Below are positions 1-7,189 of a DNA stretch of 63,253 nt, piece after piece. The DNA lies in NCBI GenBank assembly GCA_905215055.1, contig CAJMOH010000011.1, forward strand, positions 1 through 63,253, given 5' to 3'. The stretch comes from an uncultured bacterium. Its GTDB lineage: Bacteria > Bacillota > Clostridia > Oscillospirales > Acutalibacteraceae. The first letter of the stretch is position 1. The number at the start of each line of letters is the position of its first letter. Both the position numbers and the translations under genes were made by a program. Below the pieces are notes generated by a model that searched no databases, was not told where the DNA came from, and saw only the letters and a program-made list of their open reading frames with translations.

Positions 1-1278
1 GCTGTCCGGCTTGGGGGAGGGTGTGTCCGCAGGGTCAGGCTCCGGCGTGGGAGTGGCTTCCGGTTCGGGAGAGGATTCCTCCGGCGGCAGAGTGGGCTGG
101 GGAGAGGGTGTGTCCGCGGGGTCAGGTTCCGGCGTGGGGGTGGCTTCCGGTTCGGGAGAGGACTCCTCCGGCGGCAGAGTGGGCTTGGGAGAGGGCGTGT
201 CCGCAGGGTCAGGCTCCGGCGTGGGAGTGACTTCCGGTTCGGGAGAGGACTCCTCCGGCGGCAGAGTGGGCTGGGGAGAGGGTGTGTCCGCGGGGTCAGG
301 CTCCGGTGTGGGAGTGGCCGGCGCCTCGTAGAAGGAAAGGGGCGTGAACCAGTAAGCGCCGTCCTCTTGGGTGATGGCGCCGCTGCCGCACACAGCCAGC
401 AGTTCTCCCCGCAGCGAGAGGGCTCCCACCTCTGTCCCGGCCAGGGTGGCGCAGGCCAGCGTTTGTGAGGAGCTGGCGTACACCAGATTTCCCTTCTGGT
501 CCAGGCTGCACAGCAGGGGGTCGGACACAGGGACGGGGAGCGCTCCCGCCAGCGTGAGAGAGTCAGCGCCCGTCTGGTACTGATAGATCTTGCCGGAAAC
601 GGTGACAAAGCAGTTTTCCCCCAGCAGGCTCAAGGGTGCTTCCGCTGCGGCTTGTTTGGACCAGGTATCTGCCGCCGGTGTTTCCGAAGGTCCCCAGAAA
701 TAAAGGGAATTGGTGGCGGCAAAGAAGGTTCCGCCCGGGGTGATCTCCAAAAAGGTGGGGAAAAGCCACTCTTGGCGTGCCAGCGGCTGGATGTCCTGGT
801 TGGAGGTGGCTGTGTAAAGGAAGTTTCCGTCATGGGAGTAGTAAAAACGGCCCTGGCCATTGCAGTCGAACAGCAGAAAGCTGTCCGCCGCAGCGGGCAA
901 GGGCCGGGAGGATACTGTTGTCAGAGAGGGAAGGGAGAGCTGGGTGAGCAGAGCCTCCCCGTTGGAGTTCTCCGCCACGAATAGGCTGCCGTCCCGCAGG
1001 CCCGCCCAGAACAGAGACAGGCTTACAGAGCCCTTGGGTTCGCCGGTGGCTTTGTCCAGGACAACCACAGCCCCGGCGCCGGTGGAGCCGCCGGAGTAGG
1101 CGAACAGGCAGTCGCCGCCCCATTCCTCCAGAAGAAGAACCTTCCCGCCGGCTGGGATAAGGGCAATCTGCCGGGAGGCGGCTGCGGCAGGGCTGAAAAA
1201 GGCAACAAGAAACACCAGCGCCAGCAGCGCGCTCAGGCTGAGGAGGAATTTTCGCCCCGTTAACGCCCTTTCTTTCAT
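1..1278 (-). CDS. Secreted beta-propeller-like protein with Pro-rich repeat tail (partial)
   Basis: This minus-strand frame is open from the ATG at 1278 to the window edge (426 codons, no stop seen), so the C-terminus is missing. The first ~33 residues are a signal peptide: basic start, a long Leu/Ala core, then an Ala-rich cleavage region. The middle ~290 residues contain short Gly/Trp-rich segments of the kind seen in beta-propeller sensors or WD-like lipoproteins; I do not recognise the family. From about residue 320 a Pro/Thr/Glu-rich 29-residue unit repeats, typical of a wall-spanning stalk. An AAGGAGGG-type ribosome-binding site lies about 8 bases upstream. The gene follows the DUF4364 gene by 39 bp, probably in one transcript. 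Secretion is well supported; function is unknown. Confidence 0.8.
   Translation of the reverse strand, partial: MKERALTGRKFLLSLSALLALVFLVAFFSPAAAASRQIALIPAGGKVLLLEEWGGDCLFAYSGGSTGAGAVVVLDKATGEPKGSVSLSLFWAGLRDGSLFVAENSNGEALLTQLSLPSLTTVSSRPLPAAADSFLLFDCNGQGRFYYSHDGNFLYTATSNQDIQPLARQEWLFPTFLEITPGGTFFAATNSLYFWGPSETPAADTWSKQAAAEAPLSLLGENCFVTVSGKIYQYQTGADSLTLAGALPVPVSDPLLCSLDQKGNLVYASSSQTLACATLAGTEVGALSLRGELLAVCGSGAITQEDGAYWFTPLSFYEAPATPTPEPDPADTPSPQPTLPPEESSPEPEVTPTPEPDPADTPSPKPTLPPEESSPEPEATPTPEPDPADTPSPQPTLPPEESSPEPEATPTPEPDPADTPSPKPDS
4..325 (-). repeat. 87-bp tandem repeat encoding a 29-residue Pro/Glu-rich unit
   Basis: Four near-identical copies start at 21, 108, 195 and 282 (exact 87-bp spacing), with partial units on both sides. 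They differ at only a few bases. Because 87 is divisible by three, copy-number change keeps the frame. The encoded unit is rich in PTPEPDPADTPSP and LPPEESSPEPE. Confidence 0.93.
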
Positions 1279-1317
1279 CGCCGCGCCCTCCTTTGCTGTC
1301 TGGAAAATGGACCGCTG

Positions 1318-1899
1318 TTATTCATGCTCCCGCAGGTATTCCCGGGCAAGGCCGGTGTCGCCGGTGAGAGAGGCCAGCACCAGCTTGTACACGCCCTCCG
1401 GGTCCCTGTAAAACCGCTCCCGGACCATCTTGGCCTGGGCCTTGTCCGGCACATAGAGGGAAATGGCCATCAGGTCCATCTCCCCGTCGGAGATATGGCA
1501 GGTAATTTGATACCCCCGCTTGGTTTTTGTCAGGTCCACCCGGTTTTCCCGCTGAGCCTTGGCTTGGGCCAGCAGGGTGAAGGCGGCCTCCAGGGCCTTG
1601 TCCCGCACAGACAGGGGCAGGGTGGCGTCCAGGGAATCGGCGATTTCCCGGCCCGCCGGCGTAACGGTGCAGCGGCCCTCCTGGTCCTGGGCGATGTTTC
1701 CCTGGGTCAGCAGGGAGGCCAGGGCGTCCTCCACCTCAAAGTAGTTGGCAAGGCCCTTTTCCTGGATGATCCTGGTCAGATCCTGCCGGGACAGAGGCGC
1801 GTTTACGCTGGCCAAAATGTAGCACAGCAGAATGCGGATGTCGTTTTTGTGCCAAAGGCCGCCGGGTTCCACCCCAGCGGAAAAAGCGTCCTGCTTCAT
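1318..1899 (-). CDS. DUF4364 family winged-helix-like regulator
   Basis: A 193-residue protein that I recognise as the DUF4364 family of Firmicutes. The N-terminal ~80 residues read as a winged helix-turn-helix (helices around IRILLCYILAS and RQDLTRIIQEKG, then a Thr/Val-rich wing). The C-terminal half is the family-specific alpha/beta domain. The start at 1899 has an AAAGGA site 8 bases upstream. A promoter with a perfect palindrome over its -10 box lies 36-64 bp upstream, which would suit autoregulation. The next gene downstream on the same strand is the secreted repeat protein. Role in the cell is unknown; DNA binding is inferred from the fold. Confidence 0.8.
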   Translation of the reverse strand: MKQDAFSAGVEPGGLWHKNDIRILLCYILASVNAPLSRQDLTRIIQEKGLANYFEVEDALASLLTQGNIAQDQEGRCTVTPAGREIADSLDATLPLSVRDKALEAAFTLLAQAKAQRENRVDLTKTKRGYQITCHISDGEMDLMAISLYVPDKAQAKMVRERFYRDPEGVYKLVLASLTGDTGLAREYLREHE

Positions 1900-1931
1900 A
1901 GGCGGATGTCCTTTCTTCCTAAAGAACTACT

Positions 1932-1963
1932 ATCAGTATACTGATTTTTGGGGAAAATAGCAA
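1932..1963 (-). promoter_or_regulatory. Promoter of the DUF4364 gene with a 14-bp palindromic operator
   Basis: On the minus strand TTGCTA (1958-1963) and TATACT (1935-1940) are separated by 17 bp. ATCAGTATACTGAT (1932-1945) is a perfect palindrome that covers the -10 box, so a dimeric repressor could block this promoter. Confidence 0.7.
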
Positions 1964-2007
1964 GAGGGCCGGGCCGGCCTGACAAAATAAAGTTTGGTCC
2001 GGCGCCG

Positions 2008-3282
2008 TTACAGCTGGCCCGTGACTGTACCCATCAGCTTGCGGTTTTTCACAATCACCACCAGCCGGAAGGCCAGAATGCTGCCCTCTGTCACAGAAGT
2101 GAGCACGCACAGGCTGATTAGGCCGATGCCCCAGGTGAACCAGCAAAGAGCCGCCCCAGCCAGATAGACAAAGGTGCCGAACACCACGGAGATGTTGGCG
2201 TATTTCGCCAGGCCCATGGCTCCCATGGTGGGATAGCCCAGCACATAGTTGGGAAAGCAGAACACCGCCACGGGGATCAGCAGCCGCAGGGGCAGCACCA
2301 CCTGAGAGCCTTCCTCTCCCAGCCAGAACACCAGCAGGGGTTCGGCGAAAACAAACACAATGGCGCACCCCGCCAGAATGATGGGATAGACGATAAGCAT
2401 GGCCTTTTTAATCAGGCCGAAGTTGCGGTGCTTCATCATGTGGGGATACAGGCTGTCCGCGATGGGGGACATGCCGCTGCGGGCCGCGCCGATCACCTTG
2501 TCCGCGTTGGTGTACAGGCCCGTGGCGGTGGAGCCTGCCAGAGCGCCCAGCAAAATGCCGTTTAGGTTAGAGTTGATGGACCCGGCCACCTTGGAGAGAA
2601 AGAATTGGGAGGAATCCTTCAGCTCGGTCCAAACCTCCCGCCAGGTGACCGGGCAGAACCGCACCTTTACCCGGGTGAACAGGTGCCAATAGACAAACAC
2701 AATGGCCCCAATGTTGCCGATGGCCGTGAACAGGGGGACCATGTAATAGTCCTCCGGCTGGCGCACAAATAGGAAGATCATCATGGTTGCAAAGAACTTG
2801 ATGGCCACCGCCCGGATGGTGATGGTGGTCATCTGCTCCAGACCCCGGTACATAAAGTCCGGCAGCAGGGCATAGGTGCAAACGGAGATCAAATAAAAGG
2901 CGTACACCAGCACCTGGCTCATGTCCGGCAGGGAGGGGGCGATGAACGCGAAGAGAATGAAGAAGGACAGCGCCATAAACAGCGCCTTGGAGAGAATCAC
3001 GCAGGTGAGTACCTTGTTCAGCACGTTTTTGTCCTCCCGAAACCGGGAAACCTTGGCGGTGGCCGAGTAGATAAAGCCAAAGTCAATGAGAATCTGGAAA
3101 AAGTTGGTGGCGTATTGGGCGGCTCCCAGCACGCCGATCCGGTCAATGCCCAGCACCCGCATCTGATACCCCTGGGTCAGCAGCCCCAGGGCCATGTTGG
3201 AGAATTGCAGAATGTAGAGCATCACCGTGTTTTCCAGCAGGCTCCCCCGGCGGCGGCCGGCCCATTTCTGTTTCAGGTTCAT
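2008..3282 (-). CDS. Polysaccharide flippase (Wzx/MATE-like, MOP superfamily)
   Basis: A 424-residue membrane protein with about 12 hydrophobic segments and a short basic N-terminus, which is the size and layout of Wzx-type O-unit flippases. The segment around residues 230-265 (FFLSKVAGSINSNLNGILLG, then TGLYTNADKVIG) resembles the family core. Known members move undecaprenyl-linked oligosaccharides across the cytoplasmic membrane. The gene lies 12 bp downstream of a GT2 glycosyltransferase, and its GAAAGGAG ribosome site sits in that gap, so the two are probably co-transcribed as a small glycan module. Substrate cannot be deduced. Confidence 0.85.
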   Translation of the reverse strand: MNLKQKWAGRRRGSLLENTVMLYILQFSNMALGLLTQGYQMRVLGIDRIGVLGAAQYATNFFQILIDFGFIYSATAKVSRFREDKNVLNKVLTCVILSKALFMALSFFILFAFIAPSLPDMSQVLVYAFYLISVCTYALLPDFMYRGLEQMTTITIRAVAIKFFATMMIFLFVRQPEDYYMVPLFTAIGNIGAIVFVYWHLFTRVKVRFCPVTWREVWTELKDSSQFFLSKVAGSINSNLNGILLGALAGSTATGLYTNADKVIGAARSGMSPIADSLYPHMMKHRNFGLIKKAMLIVYPIILAGCAIVFVFAEPLLVFWLGEEGSQVVLPLRLLIPVAVFCFPNYVLGYPTMGAMGLAKYANISVVFGTFVYLAGAALCWFTWGIGLISLCVLTSVTEGSILAFRLVVIVKNRKLMGTVTGQL

Positions 3283-3294
3283 AAGGCGCTCCTT

Positions 3295-4278
3295 TCAGCC
3301 CAGGCGGTTTTTCAGCCGGAACAGCAGAGCCGCCAGTCCGTACAGCCGTTTGTCCAGCAGGGTCAGCAGCAGCCGGTGGGCGCGGCTCATCCGGGAGAGA
3401 TAGGGACACTGGCGCCAGTCTGGAAACCACCGCGCCAGGTAGTCCCGAAATTCTCCCAGCAGCGGATTGCGCCGGTCAATTTGCAGCACCCGCACCGAAG
3501 CCGCCAGATAGACGTGGTGGACTGTCAGATAGCACAGCTCCCAGCGGTAGCGCTCCAGCAGGCCTTGGTCCCGAAAATAGGCCAGCAGATTGTCAAAGGC
3601 CAGCAGGATTTCCCGATTGCGGCCGGCGTTTTGGTTTTTGGTGATAGAGCCTGTCCGGCTCAGATAGTTGTAGCCCACATAGTCCAAAAACACCAGGCGC
3701 CGGGCGGCAGCCAGCAGCTTGGGAGTGACGTAGACATCCTCGTACCACACCCGGGGCGGGAACCGCAGGCCGGTCTCTTCCAGCAGGGAGCGCCGGTACA
3801 GCCGGCACCAAGCCGAGGGCGAGGCCAGCAGGGCCTGGGGCTGCTCCTCCAGGGAAAAGCCCCGCTCCTTGGGGACGTCCTCGGTAAAGACCCGCAGCAC
3901 GTTTCCCTCCTCGTCCACCGAGCGGTAAGCGAACATCACCAGGTCTGCCTCTTCCCGCAGGCCGGCCTCCAAGGTCTTTTCCAGGGCTTCCGGCTCAATC
4001 CAGTCGTCGCTGTCCACCAGCAGGATCCAGTCCCCCTGGGCGGCCTGGATGCCGGTATTCCGGGCGCCGCCCAGCCCCTGGTTCTCCTGGTGGATCACCT
4101 GGATCCTTCCGTCCCGCTCTTTTAATGTGTCGCACAGCTTTCCGCTGCCGTCGGTGGAGCCGTCGTCCACCAGCAGCAGCTCAAAATCCGGCTCGGTTTG
4201 AGCCAGAATGGAATTCACGCATGTCTCCAAATAGTTTTCCACGTTGTAAACCGGTACAACCACCGTTGCCTTTGGCAT
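3295..4278 (-). CDS. GT2 family glycosyltransferase
   Basis: A 327-residue GT-A glycosyltransferase. The N-terminus has the classical nucleotide-sugar fold (VVVPVYNVENYLETC, then LLLVDDGSTDGS), the GGARNTGI segment, and the DSDDW metal-binding DxD motif near residue 90. The C-terminal ~200 residues are the variable acceptor region and contain the WYEDVYVTPKL segment typical of capsule/exopolysaccharide enzymes. It probably adds a sugar to a lipid-linked glycan exported by the flippase encoded immediately downstream. Donor and acceptor are not predictable. Its promoter lies in the divergent gap with the XRE regulator gene. Confidence 0.9.
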   Translation of the reverse strand: MPKATVVVPVYNVENYLETCVNSILAQTEPDFELLLVDDGSTDGSGKLCDTLKERDGRIQVIHQENQGLGGARNTGIQAAQGDWILLVDSDDWIEPEALEKTLEAGLREEADLVMFAYRSVDEEGNVLRVFTEDVPKERGFSLEEQPQALLASPSAWCRLYRRSLLEETGLRFPPRVWYEDVYVTPKLLAAARRLVFLDYVGYNYLSRTGSITKNQNAGRNREILLAFDNLLAYFRDQGLLERYRWELCYLTVHHVYLAASVRVLQIDRRNPLLGEFRDYLARWFPDWRQCPYLSRMSRAHRLLLTLLDKRLYGLAALLFRLKNRLG

Positions 4279-4322
4279 AGGAACACCCTGCTTTCCCCAA
4301 GAATCGCTTTTCTTAACTGGAT

Positions 4323-4351
4323 ATTATACACGCTCCCCGGCGCTTTTGCAA
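4323..4351 (-). promoter_or_regulatory. Promoter of the GT2-flippase operon
   Basis: Minus strand: TTGCAA (4346-4351), 17-bp spacer, TATAAT (4323-4328), followed 45 bp later by the GT2 start. The -35 box resembles the TTGCAA repeats of the neighbouring XRE promoter. Confidence 0.7.
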
Positions 4352-4363
4352 ATTGAAGAGAAA

Positions 4364-4423
4364 TTGCAAAGCGTACTTGACATTTTTTGCAAAGTAGACT
4401 ATACTATGATTGCAAAGCAAACT
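4364..4423 (+). promoter_or_regulatory. XRE promoter with three 23-bp-spaced direct repeats
   Basis: TTGACA (4377-4382), 17-bp spacer, TATACT (4400-4405) form a near-consensus promoter. The motif TTGCAAAGNNNACT occurs at 4364, 4387 and 4410, exactly 23 bp apart, just before the -35 box, inside the spacer and just after the -10 box. This looks like an autoregulatory operator array for the XRE protein. Confidence 0.8.
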
Positions 4424-4447
4424 TAGCAGACGGGAGGAGGAAGAACT

Positions 4448-4672
4448 ATCAAAACACGCATTCCAGAGCTGCGGAAAGAGCGAAAGCTCTCCCAGGAGGA
4501 GCTGGCCCGGGCGGTGGGCGCTACCCGGCAGACCATCACCTCCATCGAGGTGGGCAGGTACACGGCCAGCCTGCCCCTGGCCTACAAGATCGCCCATTAT
4601 TTTGGCCTGACCATTGAAGAGGTATTCGACTTTTCAGAACTGGAAGGAGAGGTGCGGCATGGAGGAGTATAA
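4448..4672 (+). CDS. Small XRE-family HTH regulator with apparent AUC start
   Basis: A 74-codon frame reading IKTRIPELRKERKLSQEELA and onward, a typical Cro/C1-type helix-turn-helix (second helix LSQEELARAVG, recognition helix TRQTITSIEVG). Proteins of this family normally begin MKNRIxELR, which places the initiator exactly at the ATC at 4448. A GGGAGGAGG ribosome site lies 8-10 bases before it, an in-frame TAG is at 4424-4426, and no in-frame ATG, GTG or TTG lies between them. The gene therefore either uses a rare AUC start or carries a start-codon change. It overlaps the next gene by 14 bp, the usual pairing of such regulators with a small membrane protein. Confidence 0.75.
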   Translation: MKTRIPELRKERKLSQEELARAVGATRQTITSIEVGRYTASLPLAYKIAHYFGLTIEEVFDFSELEGEVRHGGV

Positions 4673-5114
4673 ACGGAGATTGAAGCGGCAGAACGTTTTC
4701 CTGTGGGTGGGCATTGCGCTGCTGGCGGCGTTGGATGTGGTGGTGGGCGTCTTTTGGGACGACCTGGGCTTTTTGGACACCCGCCTGATGTCCCAGCGGG
4801 CCAGATACATGCAGAGCCTGCTGCTGTTTGGGTTTCTCATCTATTTCATCATCCGGCTGGTGATGAACAAAAAAATGCTGAAAAACCCCTTCCAGCTGGA
4901 GGAGGAGGCACGCTGGCAGAGGGACGAGCGGCGCGTCCACATTGGGGAGAAGGCGGCAAAGCTCTCGGCGGACCTGGCCCTGGCGGGGTTGGTTGTTGCC
5001 GTGTTCGTCACCAGCCTTTACAATATGGACGTCTTCAACGCCCTGTATTACACGCTGGCGGCGTTTGTTCTGCTGCGGTTTGGCTGCTGGCTCTATATGG
5101 GCCGAAAATATTAA
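4659..5114 (+). CDS. XRE-associated small membrane protein
   Basis: A 151-residue protein with four hydrophobic segments (about residues 13-33, 50-70, 105-123 and 126-145) and a charged cytoplasmic loop KNPFQLEEEARWQRDERRVH. This architecture is common in Firmicutes directly after a ~70-residue XRE regulator and resembles the DUF2178/DUF3796-type proteins; the exact family is not certain. ATG 4659 is chosen because AAGGAGAGG precedes it at good distance; a start at 4614 would have no such site. It overlaps the regulator gene, so the two are translationally coupled. Function unknown. Confidence 0.8.
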   Translation: MEEYKRRLKRQNVFLWVGIALLAALDVVVGVFWDDLGFLDTRLMSQRARYMQSLLLFGFLIYFIIRLVMNKKMLKNPFQLEEEARWQRDERRVHIGEKAAKLSADLALAGLVVAVFVTSLYNMDVFNALYYTLAAFVLLRFGCWLYMGRKY

Positions 5115-5146
5115 AACACGTTGCGGTGTAGAAAGGTGCTGGAGAA

Positions 5147-5701
5147 ATGAAACGAACAATCAAATCGATGGAAACGAAATATTTGCAGTCCTCTCTGGAC
5201 ATGGTGGAGGAGGTGTTCACCCAGTTTCAGGATGCCCGGGAGGGCCGGATGGTGCGGGCCTTGGTAGAGGAGATTCGGGCAAAGGAGTTCTATGTCCCTC
5301 AGCTGGAGCTGCTGATGGTGGACGAACAGGACAGCGTGATAGGCTACGCCATGTTTTCCCGGTTCCATCTGGAGGGCCGCTATCAGCGGGAGCTGCTGCT
5401 GCTCACGCCGGTGGCGGTTAAGACAGAGCTGCAGCGCCGGCACATCTCCAAGGACCTGCTGGAGTACGGCTTTGAAAAGGCCAGGGAGATGGGCTTTTTG
5501 GCGGCGCTGGTGGAGGGCGATCCCAAAAACTACAATCCCCGGGGCTTTCGTACCAGCGCTGACTTTGGAATTGTGGCAGGCCCCAGGGTTCACCTGCCCC
5601 ATGTGAGCTGCCTGATGGTCAAGGAACTGGTCCCGGGCGCTCTGGAGCATATCAGCGGGGTGGTGGATTTCTCCTGCTACGCCGCTCTTCGGGAGGAGTG
5701 A
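5147..5701 (+). CDS. GNAT family N-acetyltransferase
   Basis: A 184-residue protein with the YhbS-like GNAT layout: a central strand pair (LELLMVDEQDSVIGYAMFS), the acetyl-CoA region (LLLLTPVAVKTELQRRHISK) and GFEKAREMGFLAALVEGDPK, ending in the NPRGF motif of the beta6-beta7 region. It would transfer an acetyl group from acetyl-CoA to an unknown amine. It starts 33 bp after the membrane protein gene and may share its promoter; an AAAGGTG site lies 9 bases upstream of the ATG. Substrate unknown. Confidence 0.8.
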   Translation: MKRTIKSMETKYLQSSLDMVEEVFTQFQDAREGRMVRALVEEIRAKEFYVPQLELLMVDEQDSVIGYAMFSRFHLEGRYQRELLLLTPVAVKTELQRRHISKDLLEYGFEKAREMGFLAALVEGDPKNYNPRGFRTSADFGIVAGPRVHLPHVSCLMVKELVPGALEHISGVVDFSCYAALREE

Positions 5702-5745
5702 GAAAGAACCTTTGGGGCGGACAGAGGCTGTGAAATTTCAACAGG

Positions 5746-5774
5746 TTGACCCGCTCTTGTAGATGTGGTAAAAT
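5746..5774 (+). promoter_or_regulatory. Promoter of the degV-family gene
   Basis: TTGACC (5746-5751), 17-bp spacer, TAAAAT (5769-5774). The ~95-base leader that follows can form a stem between CTGGG (5790s) and CCCAG (5818-5822); no known riboswitch was recognised in it. Confidence 0.75.
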
Positions 5775-5873
5775 ACTTGTCATAGCCAGCTGGGGAGAAA
5801 AGCGGTCCTTGGCCTTTCCCAGCGGGGCTGTGACCGGCCGTTTTATTTCAAAAAAGAAAGAGTGGATTCTCAC

Positions 5874-6710
5874 ATGGTAAAAATCGTGACCGACAGCTCT
5901 TGCGACATCAGCCCTCAGCGCTGCGCGGAGCTGGGCGTGGAAATGCTGCCCATCACCGTCAATTTTGGGGACACAAGCTATCGCGCCAATCTGGACATTT
6001 CCAATAAAGAGTTCTACGAGAAGCTGGCTGCTGCTCAGGAGCTGCCCCACACCGCCCAGATCACCCCGGCCCAGTTTCAGGAGATCTTCGAGCCCTACAA
6101 GGAAAGCGGCGACGAGGTGGTGTGCCTGTTCATCTCCTCCAAGATGAGCGGTACCCTCCAGTCGGCCCGGGTTGCCAAGAATATTCTGGGGGCGGAGAAC
6201 ATCCTCCTGCCGGACACGTTAAACGTCACCTTCGCTCTGGGGCTTTTGGTGGAGGAGGCGGTGAAGATGCGGGACGCTGGCATGACCGGCGCCGAGATCG
6301 TTTCCAAGGTGGAGGAGCTGATTCCCCGCATCCGATTGTTCGCCATGATCGAGGACCTGAAGTATCTGAAGATGGGCGGGCGGCTCTCCGCCACCAGCGC
6401 GCTGGTGGCCAGCATTCTGGGCATCTGCCCCATCATCACCCTAAAGGACGGACTGGTGGAGGTGGTGGGCAAGGCCCGGGGCAAGAAGGCCGCCTTTGCC
6501 GCTATCCGCAAGCTTGTGGAGAAAGAGCCGGTGTCCGGCGATTACTGCGTCACCGTTGGCCATGCCAACGTGCCGGACAACTGCAAGGCCTTTCAGGAAT
6601 ATATGGAGGACCTGCTGAAAAAGCGGGAGGTCCATGTTCAGGACATTGGCAGTATTGTGGGGACCCACACAGGCCCCGGAGCCGTGGGCCTGGCCTATAT
6701 CAAGAAATGA
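5874..6710 (+). CDS. DegV family fatty-acid-binding protein
   Basis: A 278-residue DegV protein. It begins MVKIVTDSSCDI, the family signature, and has SSKMSGTLQSA near residues 87-97 and the C-terminal GTHTGPGAVGLAY motif. Known DegV/FakB proteins bind a fatty acid and present it to the kinase FakA for phosphorylation, so a role in lipid handling is likely. No FakA homologue is visible in the window. ATG 5874 is preferred over the in-frame GTG at 5862 because it gives the normal family N-terminus and lies about 11 bases after a purine-rich AAGAAAGAG. Confidence 0.9.
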   Translation: MVKIVTDSSCDISPQRCAELGVEMLPITVNFGDTSYRANLDISNKEFYEKLAAAQELPHTAQITPAQFQEIFEPYKESGDEVVCLFISSKMSGTLQSARVAKNILGAENILLPDTLNVTFALGLLVEEAVKMRDAGMTGAEIVSKVEELIPRIRLFAMIEDLKYLKMGGRLSATSALVASILGICPIITLKDGLVEVVGKARGKKAAFAAIRKLVEKEPVSGDYCVTVGHANVPDNCKAFQEYMEDLLKKREVHVQDIGSIVGTHTGPGAVGLAYIKK

Positions 6711-6767
6711 GCGGTGAGGGGCTGTTGCGGAGAGCGGCAGCCCCTGCCTTTTTACCGGGAAAGGGGG

Positions 6768-7172
6768 ATGGCCGGAATGGATCGGAAAACAGGCCCCAGG
6801 CTTTTGCGGGCGGGACTGGCGGCGGGAGCGCTGGCGGCAGGGGCGGCGGCGCTTTTGATCCTGCGGCCCCCCTGCCTGATTTTGGAAAGCACCGGCCTTT
6901 ACTGCGGCGCCTGCGGCGTCACCCGCATGGTGGAGGAGCTGCTGCGGGGCCGGTGGGAGGCTGCCTTTTGGCAGAACCCGTACATGTTTTTTGTGCTGCC
7001 CCTGGCGGCGCTGTGGCTGGGGGGAGAGGCTCTGTGCTATGTCCGGGGAAGGCCCCCTCTGTGGCGGCGCCGGTGGATGCTGGGGGTTTTGCTGGCGGCG
7101 GTGGCGGCGGGCGCGGTATTTACCGTGCTGCGGAACCTGCCCGGCTTTGAGATGCTGCGGCCCCAATCATAA
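6768..7172 (+). CDS. DUF2752 domain membrane protein
   Basis: A ~134-residue small membrane protein. After a hydrophobic N-terminal segment it carries PPCLILESTGLYCGACGVTRM, the Cys-containing DUF2752 signature, then an Arg-Trp-x3-Phe-x2-Asn-Pro-Tyr segment and two more membrane spans. The start at 6768 follows AAAGGGGG; a longer form from GTG 6714 lacks a ribosome site. It lies 17 bp before a GT39-like membrane glycosyltransferase, so both are probably one transcript with degV. Biochemical role unknown. Confidence 0.8.
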   Translation: MAGMDRKTGPRLLRAGLAAGALAAGAAALLILRPPCLILESTGLYCGACGVTRMVEELLRGRWEAAFWQNPYMFFVLPLAALWLGGEALCYVRGRPPLWRRRWMLGVLLAAVAAGAVFTVLRNLPGFEMLRPQS

Positions 7173-7189
7173 AAGGGAGGCGAAGGGCC

